Source of the DNA: Flavobacteriales bacterium
Lineage (GTDB): Bacteria; Bacteroidota; Bacteroidia; Flavobacteriales_D; CAJJDF01
Assembly (NCBI GenBank): GCA_018609055.1
Contig: JABAYJ010000009.1
Location: 121,761 to 185,760, forward strand
Direction: 5' to 3'
Length of the DNA stretch: 64,000 bases
The notes under the pieces are model-generated. The model searched no databases. It saw only the letters and a program-made list of their open reading frames with translations, and had not been told where the DNA came from. A program made the translations under genes and the position numbers. Shown piece after piece: positions 52,162-62,428 of the stretch. Positions within the stretch are counted from its first letter, which is position 1. Each line of letters begins with the position of its first letter.

Positions 52162-53109
52162 ATGAAAGAAGATAATAGTATACAAAATATTGATATTGAA
52201 GAGTTATTACTCTCCAAAGACTACGATAGTCTTACTATGGAGGAGAGGAGCTTTGCCGATACTCAAGTAGATAGCCCACAAGAATACAGTGAACTAAGAG
52301 CAACTTTACTGTCTATAAAACAAGTTTCTTCAGATGAAGAAAATGTATTAATTCCTCACAGAATAAAAGATGAACTTATCCAGAAAATGGAAAGTGAAAC
52401 AACATTTTTTGGTGGGATAGCAGCATTTTTATTTCCAAAAGATGTTCCATTATTTCGTAAGCCAGGATTACAATTTGCCTCTATAGCAATGTTGTTATTG
52501 TTAGTGGTAAATATCGGCATCTCTATTACGGATAGGCCAAATGCAGAGTTAGCCGTTAATAATATAAAACAACAAGAAAGACAGTTGCCTTTAATAGAAG
52601 AAGAAAAGAAAGAAGAAGGATTTTATGACATTGAAATAAACAATCAAGAGCCAGAAGAAAGAAAAGAAGTTATTGCTAAACCAGAAGTTCAATTAATAGA
52701 AATGGATGATGAGGTCTTTCAAGTAGAGGTAGAGAAAGTAGCTCCAGCAAATAGTCTTCAGGTTTTAGAAAAAGAATCCAATACAAAGTTTAAAAAAGAG
52801 GTGGCTGATGCTAAAAGTGCTGGAAGTCCTGCATATTTTGACACCAAAGATATTACTTCATATTTGGAAGAAGATATTGTAGTTACTAAGCTAACAGACT
52901 CAGTAGTTGTTACAAATTTCAATCAATCAGTTGCAATGGCTGATGTTGCTACTACAAGAATGAGAACGAATGAATCCACTACTGTTTTAATGGAGTCAGT
53001 TACATTAGATAATATTTCAACAAATGGGTCAAAGAAAAAATTTAAATCAGCTTCTAAAAGTTTGAAAGAGAACGAGGAATTAATAGATTTTTTGTTTGTT
53101 GCTATGTAA
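52162..53109 (+). CDS. Probable anti-sigma-like single-TM protein
   Basis: Starts 6 nt after the sigma gene; cytosolic N-terminus, one TM (FASIAMLLLLVVNIGISI), long charged periplasmic part. Confidence 0.6.
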   Translation: MKEDNSIQNIDIEELLLSKDYDSLTMEERSFADTQVDSPQEYSELRATLLSIKQVSSDEENVLIPHRIKDELIQKMESETTFFGGIAAFLFPKDVPLFRKPGLQFASIAMLLLLVVNIGISITDRPNAELAVNNIKQQERQLPLIEEEKKEEGFYDIEINNQEPEERKEVIAKPEVQLIEMDDEVFQVEVEKVAPANSLQVLEKESNTKFKKEVADAKSAGSPAYFDTKDITSYLEEDIVVTKLTDSVVVTNFNQSVAMADVATTRMRTNESTTVLMESVTLDNISTNGSKKKFKSASKSLKENEELIDFLFVAM

Positions 53110-53155
53110 GTCAATAGTATTAATCTAGATGAATATTAATTAGGTTATTAAGTCT

Positions 53156-53163
53156 TAAATTTG
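53156..53163 (+). promoter_or_regulatory. Candidate -7 element TAAATTTG upstream of pirin gene
   Basis: Matches TAnnTTTG, 30 nt before the ATG at 53193. Confidence 0.4.
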
Positions 53164-53192
53164 TGTAACGAATTAGATAAAACTTAATAGTT

Positions 53193-54056
53193 ATGGAGAA
53201 GAAAATTAAAACCATTATCCCAGCACAAAAAGTGAACATGGGAGGTCATTTATTAGATCAACCTTTGCCAGTAGATGGATTAGATTCCGTAGATCCATTT
53301 TTGTTAATCCACCATTGGAAGAGTGAATTACCAGGAGGACAAGATCCAAGAAACGAAGGAGTAGGACCACATCCGCACAGAGGATTTTCACCAGTAACTT
53401 TTATATTTAAAGGAGGTGTAAATCACCAAGATTCATTGGGTAATAACGCACTGGTAGAAGGAGGCGGAACACAATGGATGTTTGCTGGACAAGGAATTAC
53501 TCATAGTGAACGATTTCCTAAGAAATTAGTAGAAGAAGGAGGAGAGTTGGAGTTTATTCAGTTTTGGGTAAATGCTCCAAGTAAGGATAAAATGAAACCT
53601 GCTTTTTACAAACCAATTTCTAAAGAAGAAACACCACTAGTAGAAGGAGATAAATCTAAAGTTTGGGTAGTATCTGGAGAATATAACGGAGTAAACGGAG
53701 CTGCACCAACTTACAGTCCGCAAACCTTGTTGAGAGGAGAAGTAGAAGAGGGTGGAAAAATAGAAATTCCCATTCCATCAAGTTATAACTCTATTCTCTA
53801 TTTATTGGATGGCGAAGGAACTACAAACGGAGAAGAGGTGATTGGTAAAGACATGATTGTTTATGAGCAATCGGAAGGAGTAATTACCTATGAAGCAACT
53901 CAAAACACTAGATTTATGTTGTTATCAGGCGAACCAATTGGCGAAAAAATAGAATCCTATGGCCCTTTTGTAATGAATTCGCAAACGGAAGTAATGCAAG
54001 CTTTAAGAGATGCTCAAATGGGTAAAATGGGAGTGTTGATTGAGGAGTTTGATTAA
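53193..54056 (+). CDS. Pirin family protein
   Basis: DPFLLIHHWKSELPGGQDPRNEGVGPHPHRGFSPVTFIFKGGVNHQDSLGNN...QWMFAGQGITHSE. Confidence 0.95.
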   Translation: MEKKIKTIIPAQKVNMGGHLLDQPLPVDGLDSVDPFLLIHHWKSELPGGQDPRNEGVGPHPHRGFSPVTFIFKGGVNHQDSLGNNALVEGGGTQWMFAGQGITHSERFPKKLVEEGGELEFIQFWVNAPSKDKMKPAFYKPISKEETPLVEGDKSKVWVVSGEYNGVNGAAPTYSPQTLLRGEVEEGGKIEIPIPSSYNSILYLLDGEGTTNGEEVIGKDMIVYEQSEGVITYEATQNTRFMLLSGEPIGEKIESYGPFVMNSQTEVMQALRDAQMGKMGVLIEEFD

Positions 54057-54084
54057 AAAATTTTAGCAGATTATAATTAGAGTG

Positions 54085-54113
54085 AAGGACGACTGAAAAG
54101 TTGTCCTTTTTTA
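54085..54113 (+). terminator. Terminator-like hairpin
   Basis: aaggacgact-gaaa-agttgtcctttttt. Confidence 0.75.
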
Positions 54114-54126
54114 TTTATATTAAGTC

Positions 54127-54603
54127 ATGGATAAAGAAGAATTAAACTTATTTCAGAAAGCTCAATTTTGGATTTTAATTAATTTATTTAAGATAGAACT
54201 TACGGTTTTAATAGTTTTGGCTATTTGTTTTATGTTAGATAGTTATATGAAAACTAACATTATTAAAGTTCTAGCTTTTGGGTTGCTCGCAAACGCATAT
54301 CTTTTTACTTTAAAAATTGAAAAAGACTATAGCAATACAAATTTTTCAGAACGTTTTTTTTCTAATTTATCTAAGTATGGAATTCTGTTTGTGTCGATTG
54401 GATTTCTATTTTATGTTATGAAATGGCCAACACCTAGTCCATTTGTATACATTGGGCAAGGTTTAGTAGTTATTACTTTTATCACTTTTTTAATATTTAA
54501 AAATAAAAATCCAAAAAGCTCAATTGTTACAAACGAATTAATAATTAGAACTTTTGTTTATTCGATTTTAGCAATATATATGCTTTGTTTTCCTTTAGTT
54601 TAA
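54127..54603 (+). CDS. Hypothetical multi-TM membrane protein
   Basis: Four to five hydrophobic segments (IELTVLIVLAICFML..., YGILFVSIGFLFYVM...). Confidence 0.6.
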   Translation: MDKEELNLFQKAQFWILINLFKIELTVLIVLAICFMLDSYMKTNIIKVLAFGLLANAYLFTLKIEKDYSNTNFSERFFSNLSKYGILFVSIGFLFYVMKWPTPSPFVYIGQGLVVITFITFLIFKNKNPKSSIVTNELIIRTFVYSILAIYMLCFPLV

Positions 54604-54918
54604 ATACTTCAAAAATCCCCAAAACTTTCTTTCCTTTAAATACTCTAAATCACATTCATTGGCGTAAGCCTCTTTTTCAAAAGATATATTACGGTATGCT
54701 TTATCCCAATTCTTATGTTTTAAATAAAGAATAAGAAACTCTAGCCCATACTAGATATAAAAAGGAATAACAAGTAATTCAATTTGTTGGCGTAAATGGA
54801 TTCGCTCGTGATTTAGCAAAGCCTCTTTCCCTTTTTCATGTTTGTTTAATACAATAAAAGGCCAAAGGGTAATCCCTCGGTATTTCTTGAAAATCATGAA
54901 ACGGGTGAATAGAATCAT
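54595..54918 (-). pseudogene. Small conserved HERIHLRQQxE protein interrupted by in-frame TAG (54751..54753)
   Basis: Not in the ORF track. MILFTRFMIFKKYRGITLWPFIVLNKHEKGKEALLNHERIHLRQQIELLVIPFYI*YGLEFLILYLKHKNWDKAYRNISFEKEAYANECDLEYLKERKFWGFLKYLN. Confidence 0.75.
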
Positions 54919-55028
54919 ACCTCAAATATAAACACTTATCATTGATTAAACCCGACTACATATTTTGACAAAAATTAACAATAGAAATTCGTATTTTTAT
55001 ACTTCATAAAACATACCAAATTTAACTT

Positions 55029-57056
55029 ATGTCTAATACAGATAATCCCCTTTTAATCCCTTTTGATTTAGCACCCTTTTCAAAAGTTAAAAACGAACAT
55101 TTTTTTCCTGCTTTTGAAATTTTAATAAAAGAAGCTAAAGCTGAAATTGATGCAATAGCAGACAGTACTGAAACGCCAACTTTCGAAAATACCATAGAAG
55201 CAATGGAGTTTTCGGGGAATCAATTGGATAGAGTATCTAGCTTGTTTTTTAACTTAAACTCAGCAGAAACGAATGATGAAATTCAGAAAATAGCTCAAGA
55301 GGTTTCTCCTTTGCTTACTGAATTTGGAAATGATGTAACGCTAAACCCAGATTTGTTCAAGAGAGTAAAAGCAGTTTATGAAACAAAAGACTCTTTAGAT
55401 TTATCGCCTGAGCAAATTACATTGCTTGATAATTCGTACAAAGGATTTTCTAGAAATGGGGCAAACTTAAACGATACAGATAAAGATCAGCTAAGAGAGA
55501 TAGACAATAAGTTATCTAAAATAAAACTGACTTACGGAGAGAATTTATTGGCAGAAACTAATGGATACGAATTACACATAAGTGATGAAAAGGATTTAGC
55601 AGGATTGCCAGCAGGAACAAAAGAAGCTGCTGCACAAACAGCAAAATCTCAAGGAGCAGAAGGTTGGGTGTTTACTTTGCATTACCCAAGTTACGGTCCG
55701 TTTATGAAATATGCCGAGAACAGAGAGTTGAGAAAGAAATTATCTGTAGCGTATGGATCAAGAGGTTTTCAGAAGAATGAATTTAACAATGAAGAAATTA
55801 CTCTTGATATTGCCAAATTAAGGCACCAAAGAGCCAATTTATTAGGATACGATACTCACGCCAACTTTGTGTTAGAAGAGAGAATGGCAATGAGTCCGAC
55901 TAAAGTAAAAGAGTTTTTGAATGACATGCTTATCAAGGCAAAACCATTTGCTCAAAAAGAATTTGATGAATTGGCACAATTTGCCAAAGACCTAGATGGT
56001 ACAACTGATTTGCAAAAATGGGATTCTGCTTTTTATGCAGAGAAACTAAAGAAGAAATTATTCAATTTGGATGACGAGCAACTAAAGCCATATTTTAAAT
56101 TAGAAAACGTAATCGAAGGAGCTTTTACTGTAGCCAATAAATTATTTGGATTAACATTCAAAAAAGTAGATACGATTGACACATACCATCCAGAAGTAGA
56201 AACCTATGAAGTTCATGATTCGAACAATAACTTAGTCTCTATATTTTACGGAGATTTTTTTCCAAGATCTGGAAAAAGGAATGGAGCTTGGATGACTAGC
56301 TTTAAATCTCAGCAGATTAATGGAAGTAAAATCGAAAGGCCTCACGTATCTAACGTTTGTAATTTTACAAAACCAACCGAAACAAAACCATCACTATTAA
56401 CTTTTGATGAGGTTACAACTTTGTTCCATGAGTTTGGTCACGGATTACACGGAATGCTTGCTAATACGACTTACCCAAGTTTATCGGGAACAAGTGTTTT
56501 TTGGGATTTTGTAGAATTACCAAGTCAAGTATTAGAGAACTGGTGCTACGAAAAAGAGTGTTTGGATTTATTTGCAAAGCACTACGAAACAGGCGAAACC
56601 ATCCCAATGGAATTTGTAGAAAAGATTAAAGAATCTGCTAATTTTATGGAAGGACTAGCAACACTTCGTCAAGTTAGTTTTGGATTGTTGGATATGAGCT
56701 GGCACGGACAAAACCCAGAAGGAATTACGGATGTAAAGTCTCACGAAAGAAAGACTTTTGACAAAACAGCATTTACTCCGGATGTAGCTGAAAATTGCAT
56801 GTCGGTTGCATTTTCTCATATTTTTAACGGAGGATATTCTTCTGGATATTACAGTTATAAATGGGCTGAGGTATTGGATGCAGATGCATTTGCTTTCTTT
56901 AAAGAAAAAGGAATATTTGACAGAGAAACAGGAATGAGTTTCGCAACAAATATCCTAAGCAAAGGAGGAACGGAACACCCAATGAAATTATACAAAAGAT
57001 TTAGAGGACAAGAACCAAACCCAGATGCTTTATTAGAAAGAGCAGGATTGGTTTAA
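55029..57056 (+). CDS. M3 family metallopeptidase (oligopeptidase A / Dcp-like)
   Basis: TLFHEFGHGLHGMLANTTYPSLSGTSVFWDFVELPSQVLENW. Confidence 0.96.
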   Translation: MSNTDNPLLIPFDLAPFSKVKNEHFFPAFEILIKEAKAEIDAIADSTETPTFENTIEAMEFSGNQLDRVSSLFFNLNSAETNDEIQKIAQEVSPLLTEFGNDVTLNPDLFKRVKAVYETKDSLDLSPEQITLLDNSYKGFSRNGANLNDTDKDQLREIDNKLSKIKLTYGENLLAETNGYELHISDEKDLAGLPAGTKEAAAQTAKSQGAEGWVFTLHYPSYGPFMKYAENRELRKKLSVAYGSRGFQKNEFNNEEITLDIAKLRHQRANLLGYDTHANFVLEERMAMSPTKVKEFLNDMLIKAKPFAQKEFDELAQFAKDLDGTTDLQKWDSAFYAEKLKKKLFNLDDEQLKPYFKLENVIEGAFTVANKLFGLTFKKVDTIDTYHPEVETYEVHDSNNNLVSIFYGDFFPRSGKRNGAWMTSFKSQQINGSKIERPHVSNVCNFTKPTETKPSLLTFDEVTTLFHEFGHGLHGMLANTTYPSLSGTSVFWDFVELPSQVLENWCYEKECLDLFAKHYETGETIPMEFVEKIKESANFMEGLATLRQVSFGLLDMSWHGQNPEGITDVKSHERKTFDKTAFTPDVAENCMSVAFSHIFNGGYSSGYYSYKWAEVLDADAFAFFKEKGIFDRETGMSFATNILSKGGTEHPMKLYKRFRGQEPNPDALLERAGLV

Positions 57057-57081
57057 GACTTTATAATTAATAGAATAACAA

Positions 57082-59760
57082 ATGAAAAGAATATTTTTAA
57101 TCGCATTGCTTCCTTTTTTTGTAGGATGTAAAACCAATAAAGAAGCAACTAATACAATACCAACAGAAGTTATGGCTCTGCCAGAGCTTACTATACAAAC
57201 TGATGGAGAGCAAGCTGGAGAACTAAAGAACTACCAAGCTACAAATTCTCGAGTAAATGATTTGATTCATACAAAGCTAGAAGTTAAATTCGATTGGGAA
57301 AAACAACATTTGTTGGGTGTAGCGGAATTAACTTTTAAACCTTATTTCTACGAAACTGATGAGTTAGTTTTGGATGCAAAAGGATTTGATATTCATTCGG
57401 TTGAGAAATATAGTTCAGACAGTCAACCTGGTATGTTGGGCAACTTATGGAGGCAGCTAGAATATAGATATGATGGTATGAAAATAACCATTGACTTAGC
57501 AAAAACCTATACTAGAAACGACAGATATATAATCCGAATTAAGTACACAGCTAAACCAAACGAATTAAAATCGGTAGGAAGTGCAGCAATCACTGGTGAT
57601 AAAGGATTGTACTTTATTAACCCATTAGGAGAAGATCCTAAAAAAATGCCTCAAATATGGACACAAGGCGAAACAGAATCTAGTTCATGTTGGTTTCCTA
57701 CTATTGACTCTCCAAACGAGAAAACAACTCAAGAGTTATCGATTACAGTAAAAGATAAATACAAAACCTTATCAAATGGGAAGATGGTAACATCTACTAA
57801 AAATTCAGATGGAACAAGAACAGATTATTGGAAACAAGATTTAAAACATGCTCCATATTTATTTATGATGGCAGTTGGGGAATTTGATATTACCCAAGAT
57901 TTTTGGACTCGTCCAGATGGAACAAAAATGGAAGTAAACTATTATACTGAGCCAGAATACACACCTTATGCAAAAGATATTTTTGGCAAAACACCAAAGA
58001 TGATTCAGTTCTTTTCGGATAAATTAGGAGTAGAATATCCTTGGCATAAGTACAACCAAATTGTGGTGAGAGATTACGTTTCGGGAGCAATGGAAAATAC
58101 TACTGCAGTTATTCATGGAGACTTTTTGTACCAAACGGATAGAGAGTTGTTGGATTCGGATAATGAATCGATAATTGCTCATGAGTTGTTCCACCATTGG
58201 TTTGGCGATTTGGTAACAGCCGAATCTTGGTCTAATTTAACTATTAACGAATCATTTGCAAACTACAGCCAATACCTATGGGATGAATACGAACACGGTA
58301 GGGAAGAGGCAGACAAAAATGCTTACGGAGAAATGTCGGGTTATTTTATGTCGGGAGCTAGAAGTGGATATCACGATTTAGTGTATTTCAACTACGAAAG
58401 TGAAATGGAAATGTTTGATGGTCACTCTTATAATAAAGGAGGAAGAATACTTCATATGTTGAGGTATTACTTGGGAGATGATGCATTTTTTGCTTCGCTA
58501 AAACACTTCTTAAACAAAATGAAATTTAAAGCTGCTGAAGCTCACGATTTACGATTATCATTTGAAGAAGTATCAGGTAAAGATTTAAATTGGTTCTTTA
58601 ATCAATGGTATTTTAATAAAGGACATCCAACATTAAATTATACTCAAAGCTATAATGCAATTGACCAGATATTGACAGTAACTGTTGAGCAGACACAAAA
58701 TTTCGATCAGTTTCCAGTATTTCAATTACCAATTGAAGTTGATATATACACTGCAAACGGGAAAGAACGAAAATCAATTTTTGTAACTAATAAGAAGCAA
58801 TCGTTTGAATTTAATACAGCACTACCATTACTAGTAAACTTTGATGCAGAGAAAATTATTTTAGGTAAAAAGAAAGAAGTGAAGTCATTGAATCAATGGA
58901 TATATCAGTTAAATAATTCTCCGTTATATTTGGATAAAAAAGAGGCTTTCGCTCAGATTAAAAATAACAAGGACTCTGCTTCTGTAAATGCTATTTATAA
59001 ATTGTTGCAGTCTAGTTATTATGGTTTTAATAATTTGGTAATGAGTTCATTGGTTGAGATGAATAAGCAAAATCCGATTCAGTTAAAAACTATTTTGTTG
59101 GCCTTAACAGAAAACAAAAAATCTTCGGTTAGAGCAAATGGGTATAAAAATTTATCAACTTATTATGGTAAAGATCAAGGGCATGATAAATTATTAGAAA
59201 AAGGATTGAAAGATAAGTCTTTCAAAGTAATGGGAGTTTGTTTGTCGGGAATTGCAGAAACTGATTCGGATAAAGCAATGGAGCTTGCCAAAGGATTAGA
59301 GAAAGAAAAAAGTAATACAGTTAAACAAATAATTGGACGTTTGTATTCGGAACACGGAACCATTGAAAATCATGATTTCTTTGTGAGTGCAATTTCATCC
59401 ATGTCTGGATTTTCTCAATACTCCATGATGAATGACTATTCTAAGTTTTTAGGAAAGTTACCTGAGAATAAATTGAATATATCTTACCCAGTTTTTGAAA
59501 ACGTAGTTGAAAGCAACTCTACTTGGTGGGTTAAGCTTTCTGGTTATCAGGGATTAATAAATTCTAAAAATAGAATCACCAATAGATTGGCCGAATTAGA
59601 AACAGAATTATCTGTAAGTAAAGAGCCAACAAAACGTTCGAAAATTGAACGTGAAATGAGTGATATGAAATTGGCTTTAAACGAAGTAACTTCATACTAT
59701 AATACCCTAAAATCAAAAGAACAAGATTCTAAAGTGCTAGAATATCTTGAAAACATGTAA
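57082..59760 (+). CDS. M1 family metallopeptidase, lipoprotein
   Basis: FFVGCKTNKE lipobox; VSGAMENTTAVIH; IIAHELFHHWFGDLVTAESWSNLTINESFANYSQYLW. Confidence 0.95.
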   Translation: MKRIFLIALLPFFVGCKTNKEATNTIPTEVMALPELTIQTDGEQAGELKNYQATNSRVNDLIHTKLEVKFDWEKQHLLGVAELTFKPYFYETDELVLDAKGFDIHSVEKYSSDSQPGMLGNLWRQLEYRYDGMKITIDLAKTYTRNDRYIIRIKYTAKPNELKSVGSAAITGDKGLYFINPLGEDPKKMPQIWTQGETESSSCWFPTIDSPNEKTTQELSITVKDKYKTLSNGKMVTSTKNSDGTRTDYWKQDLKHAPYLFMMAVGEFDITQDFWTRPDGTKMEVNYYTEPEYTPYAKDIFGKTPKMIQFFSDKLGVEYPWHKYNQIVVRDYVSGAMENTTAVIHGDFLYQTDRELLDSDNESIIAHELFHHWFGDLVTAESWSNLTINESFANYSQYLWDEYEHGREEADKNAYGEMSGYFMSGARSGYHDLVYFNYESEMEMFDGHSYNKGGRILHMLRYYLGDDAFFASLKHFLNKMKFKAAEAHDLRLSFEEVSGKDLNWFFNQWYFNKGHPTLNYTQSYNAIDQILTVTVEQTQNFDQFPVFQLPIEVDIYTANGKERKSIFVTNKKQSFEFNTALPLLVNFDAEKIILGKKKEVKSLNQWIYQLNNSPLYLDKKEAFAQIKNNKDSASVNAIYKLLQSSYYGFNNLVMSSLVEMNKQNPIQLKTILLALTENKKSSVRANGYKNLSTYYGKDQGHDKLLEKGLKDKSFKVMGVCLSGIAETDSDKAMELAKGLEKEKSNTVKQIIGRLYSEHGTIENHDFFVSAISSMSGFSQYSMMNDYSKFLGKLPENKLNISYPVFENVVESNSTWWVKLSGYQGLINSKNRITNRLAELETELSVSKEPTKRSKIEREMSDMKLALNEVTSYYNTLKSKEQDSKVLEYLENM

Positions 59761-59824
59761 ATTTGCAGCATTAAGGCAACTTTCCCAATGGGAGTAACGT
59801 TCTTAAACAAGAACAAATAATACA

Positions 59825-61504
59825 ATGAAAAACTTAGTTTTATTACTATTTATACTTTTTACATTACCAGCAGTTTCTCAACTGTGCGGGAGTAGTGTAG
59901 TTCCGCCTGCCCTCGTAAATGGAGTAAGTGTAACTGCAACACAATCGGGTTCTGTATCGCCTTATCCAACAGCTTATACAAGTTGTGGAAACACAACACC
60001 AGCAAATAGTATTCACATGGGTGCTACAGGTATTTTTTCTTATACATTTAATTTTAGTGTGGCAGTAAATAATGTAGTTATTGTAATAACAGCAACAGGT
60101 AGTGGTGTGAACGAAATTTTTAACTTGATGACAAGTTCTGGTGCGCCAGCTATTACTATTAATAGTTCTTGTTTTACTACTGTTACTGGAGCCCAAATTT
60201 CATCAGGAATGGGGTCTGGACCAACAGGAGGTGGTGGAATATTTACAGTAACGGCATTAACTCCTTTTACTTCTTTAACGATATCTGGACCTGGTGGTCA
60301 AGCAGGTAGTTTATTCGCTTTGTGTAATAATTCCGTATTACCATTTAATTCGGCAAATACAGTTAAAATGTGTGATGGTGATAGTATTTTATTACAAAAT
60401 GCTTATCAAAAAACAGGAGGTGTTTATAGAGATACTTTAATAAGCTCAATAGGAGTAGATAGTATTATTACTACTACTTTAGAAATTGAAGAAAGGCCAG
60501 TTTTTGGTGTTGCAATATCTAATGGATATTGTGTAAATACACCTGTTTTATTTACCAATTCTACTACTTCTAAAGATTCAATAAGTGACTATATTTGGAA
60601 CTTTGGAGATGGAGCAATAATTACTCAATCAGGTAGTTCTATTTCTCATCCTTATGCCACATCTGGCCCCAAAACAGTTGTGTTAACAGCTAATTCTTTA
60701 TTGGGATGTAATTACGATACAACTTTTGTTATTAATATAGATGACCCGCCAACAGCCGATTTTTCTGCTGATTCGGTCTGCTTTTCTGAGGCCACAACTA
60801 TTATTGATTTATCAGGTGTGCCAGTAAATATAACTTCTTGGAACTATTCACTAGATGGAGTTACTTACTCAACTCAAAATGTAAATCACACGTTTTCAAC
60901 TTTTGGGTTAAAAAACATAAAGCTAGTTGTTACAAACACTAGTAACTGTATCGATTCTGTTGAAAAGCAAACTGTAGTTGCACCAAAGCCTATAGTAGAT
61001 TTTACTTATTCGCCTACAGAGTTAAACTTTATAAACCCTGTTGCATGTTTTAATAATAACACTCAAAATGCTACCAGTTATTTTTGGGATTTTGGATTTA
61101 ATACTTCTACTCTCGAAAATCCTTGTCAGGATTATTCGACTCAAATAGGATCAAATACTGCAAAACTAATTGCAAGGAATGATTTTGGATGTATCGATTC
61201 AATGGAAGTAGAAATTGTATTTGGTAATTTAGCTAGTGTATACATGCCTAATGCATTTACACCAAATGATGATGATGTTAATGATGTATTTACTCCTCAA
61301 TTATTAGATATAGTTTCTTACGAATTTCTAATTTTTAATAGATGGGGTCAATTGGTTTTTTCTAGTCAAGAAATTGGAGAAGGATGGGATGGAAAATTTA
61401 ATGGTGAGCCAGCAAAATCTGAAGTTTATGTATACACATTAGTAGCGTTAACTAAGAGAGGTCAAGTAAAAGAATACAAAGGACACGTTACTCTCATTCG
61501 ATAA
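59825..61504 (+). CDS. T9SS type B PKD-domain secreted protein
   Basis: Signal peptide; PKD motifs (YIWNFGDGA, SYFWDFGF); CTD MPNAFTPNDDDVNDVFTPQ...FNRWGQLVFSSQ...GWDGKF. Confidence 0.9.
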   Translation: MKNLVLLLFILFTLPAVSQLCGSSVVPPALVNGVSVTATQSGSVSPYPTAYTSCGNTTPANSIHMGATGIFSYTFNFSVAVNNVVIVITATGSGVNEIFNLMTSSGAPAITINSSCFTTVTGAQISSGMGSGPTGGGGIFTVTALTPFTSLTISGPGGQAGSLFALCNNSVLPFNSANTVKMCDGDSILLQNAYQKTGGVYRDTLISSIGVDSIITTTLEIEERPVFGVAISNGYCVNTPVLFTNSTTSKDSISDYIWNFGDGAIITQSGSSISHPYATSGPKTVVLTANSLLGCNYDTTFVINIDDPPTADFSADSVCFSEATTIIDLSGVPVNITSWNYSLDGVTYSTQNVNHTFSTFGLKNIKLVVTNTSNCIDSVEKQTVVAPKPIVDFTYSPTELNFINPVACFNNNTQNATSYFWDFGFNTSTLENPCQDYSTQIGSNTAKLIARNDFGCIDSMEVEIVFGNLASVYMPNAFTPNDDDVNDVFTPQLLDIVSYEFLIFNRWGQLVFSSQEIGEGWDGKFNGEPAKSEVYVYTLVALTKRGQVKEYKGHVTLIR

Positions 61505-61566
61505 ATTTATCGGTTAATTTTCAGTTGTTTACATATTTTTTATAGTTTTACAAAAAAAATAACAAC

Positions 61567-62412
61567 ATGAAAAAAATATTACTTTTAGCTTTACTTACCT
61601 TAATAGGATTTCTTTCAAATTCTCAATGTCAAGATTCTTTGTATGTAAACGGGCATACTTTAAATGCGGGTGTATCTGGTGTGAATTATAGTTGGTATAA
61701 AGGAGATGTAAGAGTTGGAGTTCCTAATCAAATTGCAGGAGCTAATTCACAAACTTACACGCCTACCAATTTTACAACATCTTTTTCTTTAACTACATTT
61801 TCTACTTCTGGACCTCAATGTGACGATACTTCAATTGTAATACTTATTGATACCAATTGCTTAGCATATTTCAGACCAACACAAATCACTCCAGGTCAAG
61901 TTGTATTGGTTGATTCATCCTACGGAACAGGAGGAGGAATGAGGTTTATTTGGAATTTTGGAGATGGAAATACAGCTTTTGTTCAGTACCCAACACACTC
62001 GTATTCAACTGCCGGATCATATCAAGTTACGTTAAGTATTATGGATTCATTATCGGGATGTACCAATTTTTATCATGATACTATTACTGTTGATTCAGCT
62101 GGAATTTTAAGAGCAGGTTTTGGACTAACAGTTATTAATGCTAATTCAGTTGGAGTTGAGGAAAATAGCAATCTTGCTAATTTTAAATTGTACCCTAACC
62201 CAGCATCTGATTTTGTAACAATTCAATTTGAAGAAACTCAATTAACTAACGTTATTCAATTAATTGATATAAGTGGGAAATTAGTTTATACTGAAATTAT
62301 TACAGGAAAAGAATTTGTAACTATTAATATACAAGCTTTTGAAGCAGGAGTTTATATAGTTCGAATGAGAAATGAACTAGGGCAAAACAACAAAAGATTA
62401 GTTATTAAATAA
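61567..62412 (+). CDS. T9SS type A PKD-domain secreted protein
   Basis: PKD FIWNFGDGNTAFVQYPTHSYSTAGSYQVTLSI; CTD FKLYPNPASDFVTIQF...GVYIVRMRNELGQNNKRLVIK. Confidence 0.9.
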   Translation: MKKILLLALLTLIGFLSNSQCQDSLYVNGHTLNAGVSGVNYSWYKGDVRVGVPNQIAGANSQTYTPTNFTTSFSLTTFSTSGPQCDDTSIVILIDTNCLAYFRPTQITPGQVVLVDSSYGTGGGMRFIWNFGDGNTAFVQYPTHSYSTAGSYQVTLSIMDSLSGCTNFYHDTITVDSAGILRAGFGLTVINANSVGVEENSNLANFKLYPNPASDFVTIQFEETQLTNVIQLIDISGKLVYTEIITGKEFVTINIQAFEAGVYIVRMRNELGQNNKRLVIK

Positions 62413-62428
62413 GTAGATTTTTTAAACT

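Noticed and set aside
59864-60196. 110-aa minus-strand ORF rich in Cys/Thr
   Set aside because: Antisense to the clear T9SS/PKD gene 59825..61504; no start context or homology signal.
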